This document shows, piece after piece, positions 11,550-23,813 of a stretch of DNA of 64,000 nucleotides. The notes beneath the pieces were generated by a model. That model was not told the DNA's origin. It was given only the letters and a program-made list of their open reading frames with translations, and ran no database searches. Position numbers and translations under genes: made by a program. The DNA is from Physcomitrium patens (Eukaryota > Streptophyta > Bryopsida > Funariales > Funariaceae). Numbering within the stretch: position 1 is the first letter of the stretch; each line of letters starts with the position of its first letter. The stretch lies in contig NC_037258.1 of NCBI RefSeq assembly GCF_000002425.4, positions 5,246,033 to 5,310,032 on the forward strand. The letters are read 5' to 3'.

Positions 11550-12931
11550 TGTCGTGTTATAACACGAGTATACCATGAAAATATAAAGAAAGGGGACTTT
11601 TATTAATATTTAGTTACTTCAAATATTGGGGGCAACGACCAATTTCAGTGCAAATACTGGGAGGCCAGAGTCAGTCACCCCATTACAGTCAGCCGGGGCA
11701 TACTGAAATGCTCCATTCGATTCCAATAACGGGAGTCAGCAGAAAGGGAAAGGACCAATTCAACGACGAGTGAGCCTGGTTCGAAGAGCCAATTGGATCC
11801 AATTTCAAGACATCCAATCCGGGTCCTCTTACCCAATATGAGACCTGAATTGGTGGGACAACCTAATGCAGTCTAATCACGGAAAAATTTAGGTCTTACT
11901 ACGGGCCTCAGCCAAACTGATGCGAAGGACCAATTTGATCCAATTACGGGAATATTTGGGTCTTACTACTAGACTCTTAGCCAATATGAGACCTGAATTG
12001 GTCGGACGTTCAATGTGGTCCCAATTACGGGGTTTCGATTCTGTTTCAGGCTGTCCTGTTCTCTATGCCATTTTCGGGAACGTCTTTTTGATAAAAGGAT
12101 CTCTTAAAGGTAAAAATGGAGGACAAAGCTCTGTCGACGGAGCCAATTCCAGATCCAAGATGGAAGGAGCCAATTTTGGATCCAAGACGGAAGGAACCAA
12201 TTCTAGATCCAAGACGGAAGGAGCCAATTTTGGATCCAAGACGGAAGGAGCCAATTCCGGATCCAAGACAAAAGATTGAAGAAATTTAGAGGCTAGGGTT
12301 TGAAAGAGGGGAGAATTGGGGTTAAAGGGGAGGATAGGTTAAGGAATGAGAGGGGGGAGAATAAGTTTTTTTGGAGAGTTTTTGAAAGATCAAAGAGCTA
12401 GCTTCATGCTTCGGGCGGGGAAAGAAGACATAAAATTGGGTTTTCTTTCTTCATAGGGTTTTGGGAAGACTGAGGCAATCGTTGCTGAAGTCAGTGTTGT
12501 AATGGTGAATCGGGATTTTTAATGAAGTGGATTTGATTACTCTTGACTGTTTTGTGAAATCAAGTTATGTCTATGATGAAGAATTAAAAGGGTGTCTATA
12601 GGATTGAGTATGCGGAGTGAATGAAATTTATTGGATTAATCTAACGAGACAATCAGTGGATACAAGTTCGTGAGTATAAAGCGGTATCAAAGATTAGCAG
12701 TTTGGGTTGTTCGGGGTTCTCTATAACGTCTAGAGACCTACCGGTTGGAGCAAAAAGGACTTTGGCGAGCAGTCGAAGGACATCCATATACATTTATAGT
12801 GTATTCTTATAGTTGTTTATATTCCAACAGTCAAAAATTGATAGACTGTTTGAATATTAGTGAATCTCCATACTACCTTCTACAGCCAGACGTCCGGCAC
12901 GTTCTCGAGCAGGAAAGTACGTAATACGACA
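11550..12931 (+). repeat. L1: B-family LTR (subtype a)
   Basis: 1382 bp, starting TGTCGTGTTATAACACGAG and ending GTAATACGACA. On its left it is joined to a polypurine tract like a 3' LTR. On its right it is followed by CCGT and minus-strand RT sequence, at exactly the codon where solo LTR L3 sits in a2. It contains five copies of a 27-bp unit (12140-12274). The left LTR of the neighbouring body (7408-8786) is of a different subtype, so this is not a matched LTR pair. Confidence 0.85.
12140..12274. repeat. 27-bp minisatellite inside L1
   Basis: Units start at 12140, 12167, 12194, 12221 and 12248, each resembling 'gagccaattttggatccaag' plus 'acggaag'. The other LTRs of the family carry one to three looser copies (for example near 16045-16130 in L2 and 20040-20115 in L3), so copy number varies between LTRs. 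Confidence 0.9.
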
Positions 12932-15419
12932 CCGTAAACCATCGACTAGAATACGGCGCAAATGAGGGTTCATATATTTTCATCTTCATCTTTTCTTTTA
13001 ATAGTTCCACCAATTTAGGTAAATGTACCCTCGGTATTGGAATCGGTCTTAGATTCCAAGGTACATGCGGTACAGTGAAGATAACCATAAGTGTTATAAT
13101 ATTCGGATCCACACACCCAATTTCATAAAATTTGAAGGCAAATGATCTACCTTGTTTAGCTAACATCTTTTTGAAGTAAGTAATTTCCTCCGGCAATAAA
13201 GAACCATCAGAACCAATCTTCAATTCTTCAAAAGTCTCTTTAGTAAACTGATGTCCAATACTCATTGGATCTCTTAAACTTGCTTCTTTTGATGCTTCTC
13301 CCATTTGTTCCTCAGAATGTTCTGGTAATGGTCCGGCAACAGGCTTTACCTTCTTATCTGCTATTTTATATCTCGTCTCTACAATGACTTTTGGTGCTTG
13401 AAAAGATTCAAGTATGGTATAAACCTCTCTTGAATGAATCTCAACAATCTTATCATTATCCCCTAATCCAATAGATGTAATCAATTCCAATGAATCTTTG
13501 AGTCCATTTTCTTCATAAACACCTAAAATCCTTTCATTAACTTGCAATGTACCTAACTTGCGTAATTCTCCTTCAATATTATATAATCTTTTTCTTTCTT
13601 TTCTTTTAAAATCATTAACTTTCTTATACATAATATTTCCATTCTCCAATATATCAATAAAACTCCCATCAAAGGCACCTTCATCTCGCGAGAGTACCTC
13701 CTCTTTTGTACCTCCATAATCTCGCTTTACAGTGGTACCTCTCCAAAATCCTTAAATCCTTCAACAATCTTTGGCAATGGTTACTCCCTCAACCTATCTC
13801 AATTCCGTTCATGGTTAGGAGGTACTGTTAAAAATTGTATAGCTTTCCTCTCATCTTTGCTACATACCCTTGCATAAGCAGAACCATTGTCAAGTAATTT
13901 TGTTTCCATCCGTGTTGCCGTAATATAAGATTGTCTTAAAATCAACGAATAAGACGTTGTATCTTGAACAAAGAAATGTTGCTCTGTCGCAACATCCCCA
14001 ATCCGAATTTTGACATCTCGACAAGCTCCATATAATTCGCCTCATGTATTATTGGCTGCTCGTATTGAACATCCATGTTCCATATCAATTGACTATTTTT
14101 GCTTCTTATAAAGATCTTTAGACATGAGATTTATTTCAGAACCATGGTCGACTAAAGCAACAATTAGTTCTTCTATATCTCCTACTTTCACCAATACCTC
14201 AGTAGTTGCCCTTGTCCAATGCTTTCCAGTATAATGGCTCAAAGTTTCCATTTTCTTATCACTATAATCTTCGAAACGTACTCGCTGATTATATCCATTC
14301 TTTTCATTTGTTGGTTGCTTGTAACCAATATCAATCTCTTCTTCATCTTTATATATTCTTGCATCAATAACATTCCAGTTTCGTCCATTAATTGCCTCTT
14401 TTGCTTAATGTTGTCAATGATAACATCATGCAACTCCTTCTTTGTAATTTCCAAAACTTCTTTCAATGTGAATTCCACCTTAGCATTTAATATACGTTCT
14501 TCCAACACTCCTTTCAAATTTGTTGCCGCTTCAATGTCAAAAAGTAGCTTATAAGCAATTGATTTGCCCTTATCTTTTGTCTCCCTTATTTTTTCTTCCA
14601 ATGATGATGAGGTATCCTTTACAGGCAATTCTTGTGAAGTTGCCTCCCGAGCCTTGTCTCCTCGAGTTTGCCTCTTAGAAGAATTCCCTTCTCTTGTATC
14701 ATCAAAATTTTCTCGTCTCTTTTCTTCCATCAAAGCTTCATGTTGGCTCTTGGCAATATATGCATGAACTGAAAGAGACTCAACAGGATCCCCCAACCTA
14801 TTGCACCTCGTATTGTAGGTGCAGTCCTCAATAACGCTTCTCGAGGTAATTTCCCTTCTTGCATTGTAGAAACGGCAGAAGCCCAAAACTCACTAGTTTC
14901 CATACTTCCACCAAGGTCATCATCTACTCTAGCACCATAACTTGCACTTTTTCATGCTGCTGTTTCACGTTCTTTTAGGTAATCTTGAACCAATACTCTC
15001 ATTCCTCCCTTGCCAAAATTGGTTTGAAGAAGTTCCTTCCTATCTTTTAATGCTATCTTCCCATATTTCCAATAAATAATTCCTTGCCGTATCATATTAT
15101 TAAATTCATTGCAATCTTTCCTAGTGTGTGAAGCGTCATGACACCAAATGCATCTTTGTACATATCCTTGTTTTGAAATATTCTTCAAAATATTTGTAGA
15201 AGTATTCTCTTCAAGTCTTGCCAATTTGCTTTGAAGATCTCGCATTCCTCGTATAATTTCTTCCATCCCCATATCTACTTTCTTTGATAAGGATGTCGAA
15301 GGTTGAACTATAGGCATTGTTGGTGGTGTTGTACGTACTGGAGCTTTGGGTGCTTAAACTGTTTTCGGAATATTGCTCCTATCCTTCCTCCTTTCCCTTT
15401 TTGTAAGCAACCTCACCGC
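12932..15419 (-). pseudogene. a1 gag C-part, protease and pol leader
   Basis: Minus-strand order: the gag region after the a2 insertion point, the zinc knuckle (C-I-W-C-H-D-A-S-H...C near 15150), a linker of charged repeats (14886-14239), and protease with V-D-H-G-S-E-I-N near 14130-14160. The conserved L-I-L-R-Q/G-Q motif is near 13935. The pol leader (13649-12932) runs to S-R-W-F-T-V, where coding stops at L1. There are several frameshifts and stops. It resumes the reading frame of 23813-23068 once a2 and one GCGG duplication are set aside. Confidence 0.8.
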
Positions 15420-16716
15420 TGTCGTATTACGTGCTTTCCTGCTCGAGAACGTGCCGGGCGTCTAGCCGTATGAGGTAGTATGGAGATTCGCTAATATTCA
15501 AGCAGTTTATCGGTTATTGATTGCTGGAATACAAACAACTGTAAGAATACACTATAAATCTATACGGATGCCCTTCGACTGCTCGCCAAAGTCCCTTTTA
15601 TCCCAGTCGATAGGTCTCTAGACGTTACAGAGAAACCCGAACAACCCAATCTGCTAATCTCCGATACCGCTTTGTATTTACGATCTTGTATCCACTGACT
15701 GTCTTGTTAGATTAACCCAATAAATTTCATTCACTCCGCATACTCAATCCTATAGACACCCTTTTAATTCTTCAATCACAGACGTAACTCAATTTCATAA
15801 AACAGTCAAGAGTAATCAAACCCACTTCATTAAAAATCCCGATTCACCATTACAACATTGACTTCAGCAACGATTGCCTCAGTCTTCCCAAAACTCTATG
15901 AAGAAGAAAAATCCAATTGAGTGTCTCTTCTTCCCTGACCCGAAGCATGAAGCTCTTCTCCAATCCTTCCAAAAAAAAAAACTCTCCCTCCAAAAACTAT
16001 TCTCTCCTAACCTTATCCTCTGAATTTCTTCAATCTTCCGTCTTAGATCCGGAATTGGCTCCCACCGTCAAGCTTGGATCCAAAATTGGCTCTCGCATCA
16101 AGACTTAGATCCGAAATTGGCTCTCGTCGTCAGAGCTTTCTCCTCCGTTTTTACCTTTAAGAAATCCATTTACCGAAAACAACGTTCCCTGAAATGGCAC
16201 AGAGAACAAGACAGCCTTAAACAGAATCAAAATCCTGTAATCGGGACCACATTGAGTCGCCCGACCAATTCAGGTCTCATACTGGATAAGAGTCCAGTAG
16301 TAAGACCCGGATTTTCCCGTAATTGGATCAAATTGGTCCTTCGTGTCAGATTGGCTGAGGCCCGTAGTAAGACCTGGATTTTCCCGTAATTAGACTACAT
16401 TGGGTTGCCCGGCCAATTCAGGTCTCATATTGGGTAAGAGGATCCGGATTGGATTCTTGAAATTGGTTCCAATCGGCTCTTCGAACCAGGCTCACCCGTC
16501 GTGTGAATTGGTCCTTTCTCTTCCTGCTGACTTCCGTTATTGGAATCGAATGGAGCATTTCAGTATGCCCCAGCTGACCGTAATGGGGTGACTGAACATA
16601 GCCACTCAGTATTTGTACTGGAGTTGGTCATTGCTCCCAATATTCGAGGTAACTGAATATTAATAAAAGTCCCTTTTCTTTATATTTTCACGGTATACTC
16701 GTGTTACAACACGACA
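15420..16716 (-). repeat. L2: a2 3' LTR
   Basis: 1297 bp, subtype a, read on the minus strand from TGTCGTGTTGTAACACGAG (16716) to GTAATACGACA (15420). It is preceded on the minus strand by the polypurine tract CAGAGGGGGTAGA (about 16717-16729). It carries about three diverged copies of the 27-bp LTR unit. Confidence 0.9.
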
Positions 16717-19463
16717 TCTACCCCCTCTGAACCTGTGCATCCTCCGATATGCACCAATTTATCCAATTTCTGTTTGATTTAGAATATATCCTCTACATCT
16801 TTGTCTAGTTTGTCTTCGTCACCTTCATTATCCAAATCACTTTCAATCTCTTGCTGCAGAATCTCTGTACCTTCATTAAGGTCTTCCATATTCATCTCCA
16901 CGTGTCTTTGTTTAAATATTTTTACTCGCTTCCCTGCAATTGGTATTTTTAATTTTATACCATCTAACTCCTGTAATGAGTAAGTCGCATTATCATGAAC
17001 AGTTGTTACTACATATGGTCCAAACCAACGTTTTGAAAACTTCCACAAAGTACTATGTTGATTATCCAGACTATTGTCATACACAAGTACCTAGTCACCT
17101 TCTTCGATTACTTTAAGTCTCAATCGATGTTGCTTGTCGAATCGCGCTTTGTTTTGTAACCTTGCTCTTTTTAACCTTTCCAATGCTATCTAGACATCTT
17201 CCGTTCTTTGCTCCAATTGTCAAATCCTAATAGCCAGAAGTTCTTCTCTTGTCAATCCATCTTCCCATGGTAGCATACTCCAAGTAAGTACCTTTTTTTC
17301 AATCGACATAATTGGTTTTTGACCTATCATAAGTTCTACTAGCATATATCTTGTCACCGAACTATGTGTTGTTCGATCAGCCCATAATACAAATGACAAA
17401 AGCTGTGGCCACTCTTTAACTTTCCCATTACAAGCTTTAACTAATGCTTTCACAATCGGTGGGTGACCGCATTCGCTTTTTGCATTCCCTTCTGGATTAT
17501 AAGTAGTAATCAGTGATAGTTTAACTCCACATCTTTCAAAGAACTTACGAGCTTCTTGTGCATTTAATTCTCCACGATCTGCAGTGATTTTTCCTACGCA
17601 TCCGTAGCGGCAAATGACATCTTCAAGCAAAAACCTACAAATCCCCTCTGTAGATTTTGTCTTCAATGCTCTTCTTTCTACTTGATTTGATAAATCTTCA
17701 CGAGCTAAAACCAGATATCTCATCTGCCATAATCCAACCGGCATAATAACCAAATCAACAACCCATTTAAAATGAATAGCCAAAGGATACGTAGGATGAA
17801 GACCATCTCGATGTCGGATATTAGAATACGATTGACAGATTTCACATGACTCTACAAATGAGAGCACATCTCAATACATATTTTTCCACCAATATCGTTC
17901 CTTGAGTTTAGCAAAAGTAGCCCAGATTCCTCTATGCCCTGCTCATAAACTATCATGAAACTCTTTTAATAATTTTAGTCTTTCTTCCTTTTTGCCTATC
18001 ACTCGTTGTGGCATCCCAATTCCTTTCTTCGGTCTCTTCCATAAGAATCCATCTTGAAGTAAAAATCCATATGCTTTTTTTCTTATTTGTTTCAATTTTT
18101 CTGTAGACCAATTTCCGTGCTTAGTCAAGGTATTCAAGTAATAACCAATATCCAATAATTCTCCTTCATAAGATTCTTCAAGAAATAGCTTGTCTTCTCT
18201 GTTGAGATTTGATATTGAATAGAATTTCAATCCGACGTCATCAATGTCTTCAACCATTTTGTCCTCCCTCTCTTATCTTGCTCGAGATAGCATGTCTACT
18301 ACTAAATTGTCTTTCCCAGTAATATGCTTAAATTTTGAATTTAATGACTTAATATAAGCAATTCATCTCAATATTGCAATATCTGACATTGAACAGTTAA
18401 TAATCATTCCAAGCAATGGCAAGCAATTTGTTTCAATTACTACTACTGCCCCAATCAAATAATCCTTTTTAGCTTTCATAGCCGAAACGACTCCCCAAAG
18501 TTCTCTTTTGACTTGCGAATATGCACGCTGACGAATACTTAAAACTTTAGCCCCAAACCGAACTGCAAATCTATTCCCACTGGAATCATCTTCACCCACA
18601 GCCCACCCAACGGCAATTGGACTAGCGTCCATAGTAAGAATCACTGGTCTATTACACTTATAATCAACCTTCCTCAATATTGGAGGTGACATCAATAAAT
18701 TCTTCAATCTTTGCATTGCCTGAATATGCCTTTCTTCCCATTTAAATCGGTAACCCTTGCGTAACAGTTCATATAATGGATCTGCTATGTGAGCAAAATG
18801 AGGGATCCAGATTTGATAAAATACACATGCATCCAAAAACCTGCGAACCTCTGTTAAAGAATCACAATCCTCTTTCATCCTTCCAATTGCATCAACTTTA
18901 GTCGGATCTAGTTTCCTTCCATAAGACCCACATAAATGTCCAACAATCACAACCTCTCGTACTCCAAATACGGACTTCATACCCGATAATGTAAGATGAA
19001 CTTCTCCAAGCCGAGTTAAAATCTTTTCACAATCTTGTATATGATCAACAACATATTTGCGACACCCCCTCGTATCTAAAGTTTCATCCTTGTCTCCTTC
19101 TCTGCACCCTTTTATAGGAACATCATCCAGAAAAGGCATAGTCTTTTCCAGAATAAAATCTCTCAATACCTTATTCATCCCATTCATCATATGCGCGACT
19201 GAGTTAGTCGCGCCTTGAGGAAGAGTGCACATTCTAACCAATCCAAGTGGTGTCCTCATCGTTGTCATATCTCTACTTCCTTCGACAACTTAAAATTGAT
19301 CATAACCTGAATACAAGTCACCCATTGAATAGATCGCCCTCCTAGCAAACGCCTCAGCAAATTCATCCACAATAGGCCCAATTCCTGCATTTCTGACAGT
19401 TACTGCATTCACCGGTTGCATATCTTGAATAAACCGTAGTGACCCATTCTTCTTAGGTACCGT
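16717..19463 (-). pseudogene. a2 RT (part), RNase H and integrase
   Basis: Minus-strand pol from the L3 insertion point to the polypurine tract. RT contains the catalytic motif as P-F-L-D-D-V-P (near 19140), so the usual Y is F. RNase H begins with I-L-T-M-D-A-S (near 18625). Integrase has H-H-C-C zinc-binding residues ending C-E-I-C-Q (near 17840). Its catalytic acidic residues are in W-V-V-D-L-V, I-T-A-D-R-G and N-P-E-G-N-A-K-S-E. The C-terminal W-F-G-P-Y-V-V motif near 17020 is followed by an acidic tail and stop near 16780. No chromodomain is seen. A few in-frame stops and frame breaks (near 19268, 18360, 17940, 17870, 17220 and 17090) disable it. Confidence 0.85.
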
Positions 19464-20828
19464 TGTCATGTTGTAACACGAGTATACAGTGAAAATAAAA
19501 AGAAAGGAGAATTTTATTAATATTCAGTTACCTCGAATATTGGGAGCATCAACCAACTCCAGTACAAATACTGAGTGGTCAGGTTCATTGACTCCGTTAC
19601 AGTCAGCCGGAGCATACTGAAATGCCCCATTCGATTCCAATAACGGGAGTCAGCAGGAAGAGAAGGACCAATTCACACGACGGGTTCGAGGAGCCAATTG
19701 GATCCAATTTCGATAATCCAATCCGGGTCCTCTTACCCAATATGAGACCTGTATTGGTGGGTCAACCCAATGCAGTCTAGTTACGGAAAATCCAGGTTTT
19801 ACTACGGGTCTTAGCCAATCTGACGCGAGGACCAATTTGACCCAATTACGGGAACATCTAGGTTACTACGGGCATCTTTACCAATATAGGACCTGAATTG
19901 GTCGGGCGACTCAATGTGGTCCCGATTACGGGGTTCGATTCTGTTTCAGGCTGTCCTGTTCTCTATGCCGTCTCAGGGAACGTTGTTTTCGGTAAATGGA
20001 TTTCTTAAAGGTAAAAACGGAGGAGAAAGCTTGGCGGCGAGAGCCAATTTCGAATCCAAGTTGAGGTGAGAGCCAATTTCGGATCCAAGCTTGAGGTGGG
20101 AGCCAATTCCGGATCTAAGACGGAAGATTGAAGAAATTCAGAGGATAAGGTTAGGTGGGATATAGTTTTGGGGGGTAGTTTTTTTTTTTTTGAGGAAAAT
20201 CGAGTGGGGAGCTAGTTTTCAAGCTTCTGCAAGGTTACCAGTTCGGTTTTCATTGGAGGTTTTTTGAAGATCAAGGGAATTAGAGAGAGGAGCTTCATGC
20301 TTCGGGTCGGGGAAGGAAAGACATAGAATTTGGATTTTTCTTCTTCGTAGAGTTTTGGAGAAGACTGAGGCAATCGCTGCTGAAGTCAGTGTTGTAATGG
20401 TGAATCAGGATTTTTAAATGAAGTGGGTTTGAATACTCTTGACTGTTTTGTGAAATTGAGTTACGTCTGTGATTGAAGGATTAAAAGGGTGTCTATAGGA
20501 TTGAGTATGCGGAGTGAATGAAATTTATTGGGTTAATCTAACAAGACAGTCAGTGGATACAAGATCGTAAGTACAAAGCAGTATTGAAGGTTAACAGTTT
20601 GGGTTGTACGGGGTTCTCTGTAACGTCTAGAGACCTACCGACTGGGGCAAAAAGGACTTCGACAAGCAGTCGAAGAGCACCCGTATAGATTTACGGTACA
20701 TTGTTGCAGTCGTTTATATTCCAGCAGTCAAAAACTGATAGACTGCTTGACTATCGGCGAATCTCCATACTACCTTCTACAGCCAGACGCCCGGCGCGTT
20801 CTCGAGCAGGAAAGCACGTAATACGACA
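19464..20828 (+). repeat. L3: solo B-family LTR inside the RT of a2
   Basis: 1365 bp, starting TGTCATGTTGTAACACGAG and ending AATACGACA. Flanks are CCGT (19460-19463) and CTGT (20829-20832), a 4-bp target duplication with one C-to-T change. Removing it restores the RT reading W-F-T-V-P-K-K-N-G across the join, which confirms the borders. Orientation is opposite to a2. Confidence 0.92.
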
Positions 20829-22411
20829 CTGTAAACCATCGACTAGAATACGGCGCAAATGAAGGTTCCAATATTTTCATCTTTATCTTTTCTTTTAATA
20901 GTTCAACTAATTTAGGTAAATATGCCCTCGGTACTGGAATCGGTCTTAGATTCCAAGGTACATGTGGTACAGTGAAGATAACCATAGGTGTTATAATATT
21001 TGGATCCACACACCCAATTTCATGAGATTCGAAAGCAAACGATCTACCTTGTTTAGCCAACATCTTTTTGAAGCAAGTAATTTCCTCCGGCAATAAAGAA
21101 CCATCAGAACCAATCTTCAATTCTTCAAAAGTTTCTTTAGTAAACTGATGTCCAATACTCATTGGATCTCTTAAACTTGCTTCTTTTGATGCTTTTCCCA
21201 TTTGTTCTTTAAAATCTTCTGGTAATGGTCCGGCAATAGGCTTTACCTTCTTATCTGTCGTTTTATATCTCGTCTCTACAGTGACTTCTGGTGTTTGAAA
21301 AGATTCAAGCATGGTATAAACCTCTCTTGAATGAATCTCAACAATCTTATCATTATCCCCTAACCCAATAGATGTAATCAATTCCAATGAATCTTCCAGT
21401 CCATTTTCTTCACAAACACCCAAAATCCTCTCATCATCTTGTAATGTACCTAATTTTCGTAATTGTCCTTCAATAACATATAATCTTTTTTTTTCTTTTC
21501 TTTTAAAATCATCAACTTTCTTATACATAATATTTCCATTCTCCAATATACCAATAAAACTCGCATCAAAGGTACCTTCATCTCGCGAGAGTACCTCCTC
21601 TTTTGTACCTCCATAATCTCACTTTACAGTGGTACTTCTCCAAAATCCTTAAATCCTTCAACAATCTTTGGCAATGGTTTCTCCCTCAACCTATCTCGAT
21701 TCCGTTCATAGTTAGGAGGTACTATTAGAAATTGTACAGCTTTCCTCCTATCTTTACTACGTACCCTTGCATAAGCAGAACCATCGTCTAGTACTTTTGT
21801 TTCCATCCGTGTTGCCATAATATAAGGTTGTCCTAAAATCAACGGATAAGACGTTGTATCTTGAACAAAGAAATGTTGCTCCATCGCAACATCCCCAATC
21901 TGAATTTTGACATTTCGACAAGTTCCATATAATTCGCCCCGTGTGTTATTAGCTGCTCAAATTGTCCATCCATGTTCCATATCAATTGGCCATTTTTGCT
22001 TCTTATAAAGATCTTTAGACATGAGATTTATTTCACAACCATGGTCGACTAAAGCAACTATTGGTTCTTCTATATCTCCTATTTTCACCAATACCACAGT
22101 AGTTGCCCTTGCCCAATGTTTTCGAGTATAATGGCTCAAAGTTTCCATTTCCTTGTCACTAGAATCTTCGAAACGTACTTGTTGATTATACCCATTCTTT
22201 CCATTTGTTGGTTGCTTGTAACCAATATCAACCTCTTCTTCATCTCTATATAATCTTGCATCAATAGCATGATTCATTCCAGTTTCATCCATTAATTGCT
22301 TCTTTCGCTTAATGCTATCAATGATGACATCATGAAACTCCTTCTTTGCAATTCTCAAGACTTTTTTCAATGTGAATTCCACCTTAGCGTTTAATATACG
22401 TTCTTCCAACA
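20829..22411 (-). pseudogene. a2 gag end, protease and pol leader
   Basis: Minus strand. It starts abruptly in mid-gag at the deletion junction with L4 (22411/22412). Protease has V-D-H-G-C-E-I-N near 22030-22055 and L-I-L-G-Q-P-Y-I near 21830. The frame ends at a TAA near 21624. The pol leader, in the -1 frame, runs from about 21590 to the L3 insertion. This frame arrangement matches the copy at 8858-11549. Confidence 0.8.
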
Positions 22412-23067
22412 CCCACCATCAAGCTTGGATCCAAAATTGGCTCTCGCATCAAGGCTTAGATCCAAAATTGGCTCTCGTCGTCAGAGCTTTCTCCTCCGTT
22501 TTTACCTTTAAGAAATCCATTTACCGAAAACAACGTTCCCTGAAATGGCACAGAGAACAGGACAGCCTTAAACAGAATCGAAATCCCGTAATCGGGACCA
22601 CATTGAGTCGCCCGACCAATTCAGGTCTCATACTGGATAAGAGTCCAGTAGTAAGACCCGGATTTTCCCGTAATTGGATCAAATTGGTCCTTCGTGTCAG
22701 ATTGGCTGAGGCCCGTAGTAAGACCTGGATTTTCCCGTAATTAGACTGCATTGGGTTGCCCGGCCAATTCAGGTCTCATATTGGGTAAGAGGATCCGGAT
22801 TGGATTCTTGAAATTGGTTCCAATCGGCTCTTCGAACCAGGCTCACCCGTCGTGTGAATTGGTCCTTTCTCTTCCTGCTGACTTCCGTTATTGGAATCGA
22901 ACGGAGCATTTCAGTATGCCCCGGCTGACCGTAACGGGGTGACTGAACCTGGCCACTCAGTATTTGCACTGGAGTTGGTCGTTGCTCCCAATATTCGAGG
23001 TAACTGAATATTAATAAAAGTCCCTTTTCTTTATATTTTCACGGTATACTCGTGTTACAACACGACA
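22412..23067 (-). repeat. L4: truncated a2 5' LTR
   Basis: The first 656 bp of a subtype-a LTR on the minus strand, nearly identical to 16061-16716. The remaining part (about 640 bp) is deleted and the break is fused to gag. The outer border ends ACGACA followed by the CCGC target duplication. Confidence 0.9.
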
Positions 23068-23813
23068 CCGCATCTTCAATGTTCTTCCATTTTGTTGTCA
23101 TCCTTCATCTTCTTCTTTGTCTTCAAGAAGGAGTTCCAATTTTCCTTGCAATTCTCCATCAGCAGCTTGAAGAAATAGATCAACTTTGTTCGGCTCCAAT
23201 GTCAATTTTTCTACCTTCGATAATTGAGAGTACTACCTCTCAAATTTCCTAAGTAGTTCTGTTGCTTGTAAATTCTTATTAAGCCGTTCAATCTATTTCA
23301 GAAATAATTTCTTAGTAACGCGATCAACATCTTCCAAGAAATATTTGTCCTTCAATGCATGTGAAAAAACCTCTCATGAATTCCTATAACGATCTGTAAT
23401 CGATGTTATATGGTCTCTTATCTCCGATATCATGGCAAGTCCAAATAATTCAACCATTTTCTTCTCAAAAACCTGATTTAATTCCATTTCACGAACATAA
23501 CATCTTAAATACCTTGAAATATTCCTTCCATCCAATTGATCAATTTTATTGACCACTGCTTGTAATGCTTTGGTTGCCAAAGCTTCCTTTCAATCATAGC
23601 TTTGCTATTGCTGCATCGATAATGAGAAGGTTTGAAATATACTAGCAATAGATGGATCCATGTGCATACCTTGTCCTTTAAAAGAACCTCCACCAGAAAC
23701 TCCTTCCAAAGATCCTTCAAAATTTTTATTTTTGTTTTCCATAAAAATAAAAATAAAATCAAACGAAATCCAATACCTTCCACCTCAAGCTTTCACATGG
23801 GATTCACCACTTA
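23068..23813 (-). pseudogene. a1 gag N-terminal part
   Basis: Minus strand, directly after the L5 LTR. The gag ATG is at 23742-23740, giving a glycine-rich start (MENKNKNFEGS) like the copy at 8858. The conserved 'RYLRCYVREMEL' block follows near 23490-23530. In-frame stops occur near 23610, 23375 and 23300. It is cut after GATGCGG by the a2 insertion and resumes at 15419. Confidence 0.85.

Larger units (their letters stand above)
15420..23067 (-). mobile_element. a2: B-family element inserted in gag of a1
   Basis: Flanked by a perfect 4-bp target duplication, CCGC (15416-15419 and 23068-23071). The empty site can be read in the gag copy near 9530 on the other strand (GATGCGGTG). Read on the minus strand: a truncated 5' LTR (L4, 23067-22412), the second half of gag, protease, the RT start, solo LTR L3, the rest of RT, RNase H, integrase, polypurine tract and 3' LTR (L2). 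The 656 bp shared by L4 and L2 are nearly identical, so the insertion is comparatively young. A deletion has fused the 5' LTR to mid-gag, removing the LTR 3' half, primer site and gag start. Confidence 0.85.

Noticed and set aside
14219..14767. Plus-strand open frames across 14.2-14.8 kb
   Set aside because: Antisense to the clearly recognisable a1 gag/protease frame.
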